This document shows, piece after piece, positions 57,108 to 64,000 of a stretch of 64,000 nt of DNA. Every line of letters begins with the position of its first letter. Position 1 is the stretch's first letter. The translations under genes were made by a program, and so were the position numbers. Source of the DNA: Scenedesmus sp. ARA3. Its lineage: Eukaryota; Chlorophyta; Chlorophyceae; Sphaeropleales; Scenedesmaceae. The notes beneath the pieces were generated by a model that did not search any database, had not been told where the DNA came from, and saw only the letters and a list, made by a program, of their open reading frames with translations. The stretch covers positions 62,001 through 126,000 of the forward strand of contig RWJK01001560.1 of the NCBI GenBank assembly GCA_004335835.1, given 5' to 3'.

Positions 57108-59172
57108 TCACTGCGCCATTGCTACCACTTCGAGGCTGGCCCTGTGGAAGGCCCTGGGCCTGCACTCCACGCCCTCCATCACCTCCAAGCTGTTGCTGCG
57201 CCGCTTGCGCTGCACGCCCACCACCAGCTGCTGCATGAGCTGCTGCTGCTGGTGCTGCAGCACGTGCTGCCCATGCACCGCAGAGCCGGGGCCCTCCCAG
57301 CAGGGCAGCTGGATGCTGGGGTGCACCAGCATGCCAGCACCACCCGCCATCAGGCCCAGCCCTGCCGCGCCGCCAGCAGCCATGCCGCAGCAGCTGCTGT
57401 ACGCAGCCGCCATTTGCATGGCCAGCCTGCCGCTCTGCGCATCCAGCAGCACCGCCACGAGGTGCTCGGGAGTCACAGCCAGCTGGAAGTCCAGCAGCTG
57501 CAGCATCTCCAGCTCCAGGCGGTTCAGCTCTGCTGTGGACACGCCACCAACCTGCGAGGGAGCACAGCAACACATAGCAAGCATGCAAGCAGTAGGTGTC
57601 GTGCGAAGGTTCTCGCGCAACCTGCGTGCTGCAGGCGCGTGTGCAGCGCTTCACAACCCATATCGCTGAGCACCACGCGAGAGGAGTGCGGGCAAGCCGG
57701 TCACACCCCAAAAAGCAGGCACGTGTGTCATCTAATGATATTAATGACAAATGCAGGCAGCCACCAAGAGGAGAAAGGGAGTTCCCTAACAGCATGCAAC
57801 TGCAACCTGCAGGTGGTGCACTGTGCAACGCTGTCGGCTTGCATGCCGCTGTGCCTGTCACGGCTGAAGCTGGGGCAAAACATACGGCCTTCACCGCGAC
57901 AAGAAGATAAACTGCTGTGTGAGCGCAGCACTGCTTGCACGACTACACACAAGACAGCAACAATGGATGCAGCAGCAGCTAAGGCAGCAGACACAGCACG
58001 CGGGCCGGCGCTGCCCACCTTTGCGTAAAAGGCATTGTTGAAGTAGCGGTCGTCCAGGAACTTGGCAGAGATGAGCACACCGGTCAGCAGCAGGCGGTGC
58101 ACGTTGAGGCGCGTCGGCGCAAAGCTCGCGTCGTGCTGCGCCAGCTTCAGCATGTGCACCATGCTGTGCACAAAGCACGCCGGGCTGCACTTAGCGTACT
58201 TGGCGATACGCACCAGGTACGCCTCTATGCTGATGGGCGGCGCGCGCAGGCCGTGAAAGACAGTCAGCTGGGGCCCTAGCCCTGCTGCTGCAGGACCCTG
58301 GGGGTGAGGTACACACAGGTGCGCAGCGGCACGCAGCGCATGAGCACATGCCAGAAGCGTAGATGCATGCTTGCAGGAAGCAGCAACACAGCTGATCTGA
58401 GCACTGAACAACACACCATGAGCTGTCCTGCGACCTTTGCAACACGACATGCTGTGCTGGTGCTCTGCAGCTTGTGTTGACTTTCAAGCACATGGCTGGT
58501 GCGAAATAAAAGACTGGACAGGCCATGCCATGCAGCAGGTGCCTAGCTTGCTGAAACAGCATGCAGTCAACCAGCAGCCCACTGGCGATGCAGACAGAGC
58601 TGCAGACTGCTTGCTATGAGCCCAGCTACTGTGTGGCCCCTGTAGGTCCTCAGCTCCTGCTGCTTTGCTGTTGGGCGGCAACCCCACCAACAAACGGTGC
58701 ACCTCAGCCCCAGCTGCAGCAGCTATCCCTGTCGACGGCGCATATCGATCGCTTCATGCTGGAAAGCCTAGCTATGGCTGCCGGCGGACCGCTGCGTTAT
58801 GCTACTGAGTCGAGCAGCTTCTCCAAGCGTCTGCAGCCTGGCCTACATGCATGCGGCGTCCAGGCCGCATACCTGCTTAAGACGGAGGTGCTCGCGCTGC
58901 TCGGTCTGCTCAACCATGCTCTCCAGCGTGGCCGACAGAGTCTGCAGCAGGCGAGACTCCTCAGGGACGTCCCCCACAGGATTCTGTGGCAGCAAAAACC
59001 AGCCATGTCAGCATCTGAGGTGTCTTAAAGCATACAGGGCAGCTGGCGGTCCAAGACCAGGCAGCACGCGCACCAGCAGCGACAGGCAGTCCTCCAGCAC
59101 TGCTCGGCTGGAGTCATCCACCACAGACGCCACAGCGGGAAACCCACTGTAGACGTCCGTCTTGACAACCAT
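57108..59172 (-). CDS. CYCU: U/P-type cyclin (PHO80-like)
   Basis: Exons in gene order 59074-59172, 58873-58983, 58019-58297 and 57108-57551 encode 310 residues. The central cyclin box matches plant CYCU and yeast Pho80 closely: TVFHGLRAPPISIEAYLVRI, KYAKCSPACFV, LNVHRLLLTGVLISAKFLDD, YFNNAFYAK, VGGVSTAELNRLELEML. Such cyclins activate CDKs of the PHO85/CDKA group and link phosphate or nutrient state to growth. The C-terminal 110 residues are extra: Gly/Ala-rich, a Gln run, then a basic RKRRSNS patch that may be a nuclear signal. The start ATG (MVVKTDVYSG) begins a 33-codon exon. The stop codon overlaps a donor-like CAGTGAGC, so a further 3' exon is possible. Confidence 0.88.
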
Positions 59173-59584
59173 ACTGTCTGCCCAAGCACCCGCAAGCGGA
59201 AGAAGCCCTCGAGGGTGATTTGTGACCCAGCTGCTGCGGCCCCTGGAAGGAGGACGCTGCAAGCTGCCACGGGGATATCACCCAACCGTGGTGGAGTAGC
59301 CACTCACACGCTCCAAGGGGCACTCCCCCGCTGCTCTAGCAAGCCATGTCTATTTACTAGGGGTGCAATACTTGACAAGCAAGTACTAAAAGTTTTGAAG
59401 CAGCTGGTAAGGCTGCCACGAACATGGGCCGGGGAAACGGTGACTGCCCCAGGTGATAAGGAGGTGGGCGCCCCCGCAATAACCTGCACCGCAGGATTAT
59501 GACAAGCCAACTTGCCTGCACCTCTTCACTCGGAGAGCAGCTATTCCGCTTCAAAAAGTCATAGTTTAACAAAAGGGCTGCAGC
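59173..59584. promoter_or_regulatory. Divergent intergenic region cyclin / unknown plastid-like gene
   Basis: 412 bases between opposite start codons if the right-hand gene starts at 59585. No other feature noted. Confidence 0.4.
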
Positions 59585-60805
59585 ATGAAGCCGTGCCAGC
59601 ACTCTGGAGCCTGGGGCATGCGGGCACCAGCCCCAGCACCAGCAGGCAGATCACTCCAGCACAACCAGCAACATCAGAAGCATTGTGACCTTGGTAGTTT
59701 TAAGACTCAGGCCACAAAACATCCTGTTCGGTTCCATGGCAGCAGGGCTCGGCGTTTGGTGGGTGCTGTGTGAGCCTGTATGTCGTGTGAAGCTGGAACG
59801 ACAGCAGCATGCGCAGCTTGGATGACATGTCGCCAGGGCATGACAATCGCAACAATGTAGCAGTAGTTACATTCATCCCTACCTAGGGATAGTATCAAAT
59901 GGATCCCCTGCTTCCGGAGCTGACGAGGGGACATAATAGCATTCATGCAGCAGCGTCAACACATGCGCAGCTATGCATTCACCTTTTGCAGTCTAATGCA
60001 GTCTAGTGCAGTCTAGTGCAGTCTAGTGCAGCGTAGTATCATCATGCTACATGCAACATGCAGGGCCACTCTGTCTGTAGTGCTGGTCAGATGGTTGCAG
60101 CTCAACTCTTGGTCAGTGCCAGGAGGGTAAATAGCACTCAGACAGCAGGCGTGTCTCGCTGCAGGTCTCTCCAGTGGCTGCAGCTCCCTCAGACAGGGAG
60201 GATGCGCTGCTGCTGGCCTACTATGCGTCACAGAACAAGTCGCTGTTTGCAGCACAGTGCTTTGTAGAGACAGTGCTCGACAGCTACACCCGTGGCGAGA
60301 ACGTGGATGAGCTGCAGACAGCACTGCAGCTGAGAAACATGCAGCAGAACGGCGAGCTGCTGAACCCGCAGGACCAGGACCTGCTGCTGTCGTGGATCAT
60401 CATGGTCATGCTCACAGCCAAGGAGGTCGGCTTGGCGCAGCAGCAGCAGCAGCAGCAGCAGCCGCCGCAGGAACAGCAAATCAGCAGTGCAGGTGACGAA
60501 CAGCAGCAGCCCGCAGCCGGCATCTCTCAGCAGTACTCTGCGCAGGTGCTGGGGCTGCTGCAGTTTGTGAAGCAGTCCACCAAGCTGTACTTTGAGGAGG
60601 GCTACAGTGTGACGCAGCTGCAGAGCCTGCAGGCAGCCGTGGCCTCAGACCCTGAGCAGGGCCGCAGCCAGTTCCTGCAAGTCATGCAGCAGTACACGCG
60701 CCTGGTGATCATCAGCCTGGAGGTGGCAGCAACCTGCAAGCTGCCTACTGAGCGGGAGCTCAGCAACCCCACCTCGCTGAACTCGCCGGCCGGCTACACT
60801 GCAGC

Positions 60806-60844
<39 letters not shown>

Positions 60845-61761
60845 CGGCAGCGAAGGGCTCGTGACGGCTGCCGCAGTTGCGTGCAAGCGTGACGGCGAGC
60901 GCGCGCTGGCAGTGCGGCTGCTGACGGCCTTTGTGGGTGGCGTGATCGGCATGCCGTATTCGCTGCGCAGCTTCATTAGCTATGCGCTGGAGGCCTATGA
61001 GCGCGGCATCAGCGCTGGCGAGCTGTACCAGCAGCTGCAGCCCGCCGAGTTCCTGCAAACCGGCGGGCTCGTGCCGTCGCTGCCGCGGCCGGAGGTGCAG
61101 CAGGAGGTGAACCAGACGCTGTTTGGGCGCTGGCTGTCCATCGTGTACATGGCTGCAGCGCAGCAGGCTGCGGTGTTCCCTGCAGCAGCGGAGAAGTCGG
61201 GCTGGGCGTGGTATGGCGGAGAGGATGAGGTGCAGGCGAATGCCATGGCTGGCTTTGTGGGCAAGACGCTGGAGCGGCTGGCTGCTGATGCTGCTGAGGC
61301 AGCTGGGGCGGTGGATGCTGACAGGCCGCAGGAGGACGCGCTGGCTGCACGCATCAAGTGAGCAGTTGGGTGGTGCTGGCTGAGCAGTTGCCTGTGTGTT
61401 GCTACTGCAGCAGTCTCTGGGACTGTCAGCGTCATCTGCGTATACGTCAGCATCCTTGCCGGAGCGTCCTTGCATGCCACAGTGTGCATAACTGTGTTAC
61501 TTTCCTCACTGCGCGCTGGTGTGCTTGCTGTGGCGCAGGTCGCTGCCTGACGGTGCCGCCAAGCTGCAGGAGGCCAGCAAGCAGCTGCAGCAGGAGTACC
61601 AGGAGCAGGGCACGCTGCGCGGCAAGGAGGTGCCGCCCATGGTGCGGGTGCTTGACCCAGAGCTTGAGGCGACGTCCAGCGCAGTACTGGTGTGGCGGCA
61701 GCAGGTGGAGCTGGTGCAGGGCGTGTACGCTTACATGCAGGCGCTGCAGGCTGTCGCATGA
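59585..61761 (+). CDS. Unrecognised protein, possibly plastid-targeted
   Basis: Model: 59585-59758, 60165-61357 and 61539-61761, 529 residues. I do not recognise the family. The first exon encodes a basic, nearly acid-free leader (MKPCQHSGAWGMRAPAPAPA ... RARRL) typical of transit peptides. The rest is helical: LLLAYYASQNKSLFAAQCFV, DLLLSWIIMVMLTAKEVGL, a Gln run, LLQFVKQSTKLYF, TRLVIISLEVA, a Ser run, RLLTAFVGGVIGMPYSLRSF, GRWLSIVYMAAAQ, and a C-terminal helical exon (SKQLQQEYQEQG, WRQQVELVQGVYAYMQAL). Moderately hydrophobic helices could be buried and need not be membrane-spanning. Exons 2 and 3 are firm. Exon 1 is uncertain: an ATG at 60058 also joins in phase but would need a 38-base intron. 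A TGTAA lies 161 bases after the stop. Confidence 0.65.
59986..60034 (+). repeat. 10-bp tandem repeat (GCAGTCTAGT)n
   Basis: About five copies of GCAGTCTAGT or GCAGTCTAAT, within intron 1 of the preferred model of the flanking gene. Confidence 0.93.
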
Positions 61762-62073
61762 CAGCCATGATTGAGCAGTCATTTCAGGGTGACAGTGATA
61801 TCAGACAGACTGTAGTTGACTCGCTTGTGCCGGTGCAAGAGAGTGAGAGAGTGAGAGGTTGACAGCAATGACTGTTAGTGGCTCCTCAGCTGCCACAGCA
61901 ACAGCATGGCTGAGCCAAGACTGTAACTTTTTTCAGCCACTGGATCGGCTTCATCAATCAATTGCCAAGCTGTGTGGGGAACCAGACTTACGTGTAACTG
62001 GGTTTGGCTGGCGCGCATCAATGCAGCGACAGGCTTGATCAACACTTGCAGACACGATACATTGTCGAAACAT
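61762..62073 (+). other. Intergenic between unknown gene and AspRS
   Basis: 312 bases holding a 3' UTR with TGTAA and then the short promoter/5' UTR of the synthetase gene. Nothing else seen. Confidence 0.5.
61922..61926 (+). terminator. TGTAA poly(A) signal
   Basis: TGTAA 161 bases after the stop of the unrecognised gene. Confidence 0.6.
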
Positions 62074-63448
62074 ATGCAAAGAGTGTTATACAGGATGATT
62101 GCGGGTGGTCAGCTGCTGCGTTCAAGCAGCCTTCGTTCTGCCAGGCCTGTGAGCAACACAGCCTTCCACAAAGCCGCGTTCAGCCCAGCACGGTTACGTC
62201 TGGGAGGTTACTCTCAGTTCAAGGGACCTCTTAGGCTCAATGCAGCAGCTGCCGTGGACGCAGAACCGCTGGATGCAGCAGCAGCAGGCTATGCCTCGTT
62301 TGCCCTGGACTGCCAGATGACTTGGCCATCAAGGACACATGGTGCAGGCGCAGTAACAGCTGCAGATGCAGGCAAAGAGGTTACTGTTTGTGGCTGGGTT
62401 GACCGCAACAGGAACCTCGGAGGGCTGGGGTTCATGGACGTCAGGGACCACACAGGGCTGCTGCAGGTGCGTTTGAGAAACAATGAGAACTTGGTGTGAC
62501 AGCAGCAGCTGTCTGTCAGGCCACTGCAGCAATGCATCTGTGCTAGCTGGACTGTTTTGTCGAGTGGCAAGTGCTGTGTTGATGCTGCTTATGTGGAAGG
62601 TGTTGGCGCCTGCCAGGCAAGCCTGACGGTGCTGATGCCAGCAGTGTGCTGTTCTGCTGCAAAACTGCTGCTGCCAGCGCAGCACATTCTACAAGAAACG
62701 TTTGTAGGCATTACATGCCGTCCAAGCAGTGGCATGCACAAGTCACCAGGCACCTGCAAAGACCTTGTACCCAAGCCAGACACAGGCGCAACTGCATGCG
62801 GCTTCAGCAGCACTTGATTTTGCCAGCAACCGCAGCACCATAACAGACAGCACGAGCCCACTGTCGGCGCAGCCTGAGAGGTGTATTTTGCTGCAAGCGC
62901 GCCAGTGCTCACAGCAGTGGAACACCTTGTGTGTGCTTGCCTGCAGGTTGTGTTTGAGCCGCAGACGCAGCCAGAGGCCAGCAAGCTGGGGGCGCGGCTG
63001 CGCTCTGAGTGGGTGGTGTGCGTGAAGGGCCAGCTGAGGCTGCGCAAAGACCCAAACCCCAAGATGCCAACAGGTGGGGAGGACCAGCAGCAGCAACAGC
63101 TGCTGCTCATGGGCAGCGGCAGCAGTGGCAGCGTAGCAGCTCTTACAGGCATGATGATTAATGTGACCGGCAACGACTGATGGGATTTTAGGGTGCAGCA
63201 GGGTCTCAACACGCAGTCAGCACTGCTCCTGCTAATCATACCTGCAGCATTGGTTGTACATACATACATCAAACATGTGGCGCTGTCACGTGTCTGCTGC
63301 AGGTGCTGTGGAGCTGCTAGCCAGTGAGGTGACTGTGCTCAACACAGTGAGCCGGCCGCTGCCGTTTGCTGTCAGCGACGCAGAGGAGAAGGAGCAGGCG
63401 CGTGAGGAAGTGCGGCTGCGGCACAGAGTGCTGGACCTGCGGTGCGTT

Positions 63449-63487
<39 letters not shown>

Positions 63488-63962
63488 CAGGCTGCGGGGA
63501 AGTACAAGAAATGAGCTGTGTGCGATGTGCTGGCTGTGCGTCAAAGCCACAGCTAGCAGGAGCAGGAGCAGTCGCAGCAAGGCGTGTTGCTGGCTGTTCC
63601 TGGCAATGCTGTAGACTGCAAGGTTATCTGCTGGTGATGGCCATGGCTTGCGCGGTGTCTGTCCTGCAAGCATTTTCTCAGAAACCCCAACACTCATTGC
63701 AACTGCCCCGCACGCATGCGTCACATCATCCTCATCTAGTTATAAGCTGCTGTATCCTGACCTGCCGCACCTCACCTCACCTGCCGTGCCATTCCTCAGG
63801 CGGCCGCGCATGGCTGCCAACCTGCGCATGCGCCACGCGCTGGTGCGCTGCATGCGGCGCTTCCTGGAGGATGACCAGGGCTTCATAGAGGTGGAGACGC
63901 CCATGCTCACGCGCTCCACGCCGGAAGGGGCACGAGACTATTTGGTGCCCTCACGCCTGCAG
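62074..63962 (+). CDS. Aspartyl-tRNA synthetase, bacterial/organellar type (3' partial)
   Basis: Visible exons 62074-62466, 62947-63073, 63303-63441 and 63800-63962; the rest lies right of the window. The enzyme charges tRNA-Asp. The first about 60 residues are Arg/Ser-rich and nearly free of acids ([20 protein letters not shown]), a transit peptide for plastid, mitochondrion or both. The anticodon-binding OB fold follows ([21 protein letters not shown], then [39 protein letters not shown]). The class II core begins with [20 protein letters not shown] and motif 1 ([20 protein letters not shown]). The bacterial-type catalytic domain and motifs 2 and 3 are not yet reached. The ATG at 62074 is the earliest in frame; another follows seven codons later. 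The intron after LDLR starts with a (CAG)n run. Confidence 0.92.
63449..63487 (+). repeat. (CAG)n tract just after a donor in the AspRS gene
   Basis: About a dozen CAG units begin seven bases inside the intron whose donor is GTGCGT at 63442. Confidence 0.9.
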
Positions 63963-64000
63963 GTGCGTGCGTCTGACACATAAACACAGGTGCATATGTG

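Noticed and set aside
56721..58028. 435-codon plus-strand open frame
   Set aside because: It is antisense to two exons of the cyclin gene, which has conserved domains; its own translation shows no domain.
60058..60164. Alternative start at 60058 for the unrecognised gene
   Set aside because: In phase, but needs an intron of 38 bases (or 53 with another donor), shorter than any other intron in the window; kept only as an alternative.
1..64000. tRNA, rRNA or snRNA genes and viral insertions
   Set aside because: I saw no cloverleaf, rRNA core motifs or viral/transposon proteins; a covariance-model scan could still find a small RNA I missed.

Overview
The window is nuclear DNA of a green alga (core Chlorophyta; a sphaeroplealean such as a Scenedesmus relative is my best guess, at low confidence). 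Every gene I could model is split by many short GT-AG introns. TGTAA, the chlorophyte poly(A) signal, lies downstream of several genes. CAG/CTG trinucleotides are everywhere, giving polyGln, polyAla and polySer in proteins. Plant-type families (PLD-alpha, DAWDLE/SNIP1, U-type cyclin, AP2, GRX-DEP-DUF547) sit next to algal ones. I see no bacterial operons, CRISPR arrays, tRNA or rRNA genes, and no recognisable transposon proteins.

Layout from left to right. ATG5 (+, 5' partial; autophagy). A DAWDLE/SNIP1-like FHA protein (+; splicing and small-RNA processing). A DUF2235 alpha/beta hydrolase (+). A 16-exon phospholipase D of the plant alpha class (-). A glutaredoxin-DEP-DUF547 fusion (+). A 1403-residue coiled-coil protein (-). 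A membrane-anchored PAN-cyclophilin (+). Two paralogous AP2-domain transcription factors head to head (- at 36324-40884, + at 42641-49115). A small secreted dirigent/AOC-barrel-like protein (+). A U/P-type cyclin (-). An unrecognised, probably plastid protein (+). An organellar-type aspartyl-tRNA synthetase (+, 3' partial). Exons were joined by hand, and every complete model gives an uninterrupted frame of whole codons.

The genes do not form one pathway. Four divergent pairs share 0.4-1.8 kb intergenic regions, which are likely bidirectional promoters: PLD/GRX, coiled-coil/cyclophilin, AP2/AP2 and cyclin/unknown. Convergent pairs have long, sometimes overlapping 3' regions.

The most unusual pattern is in the introns. 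Several, in at least two unrelated genes (DAWDLE-like and PLD), carry one to two degenerate tandem copies of the adjoining exon edge with its splice site, spaced about 80-180 bp apart. The copies look like footprints of introns that grow by small tandem duplications across exon-intron junctions. Other points worth checking are an ATG5 without the ATG12-acceptor lysine, a cyclophilin with most catalytic residues replaced, a probable GC-AG intron, and a nearly identical 172-bp tandem duplication.
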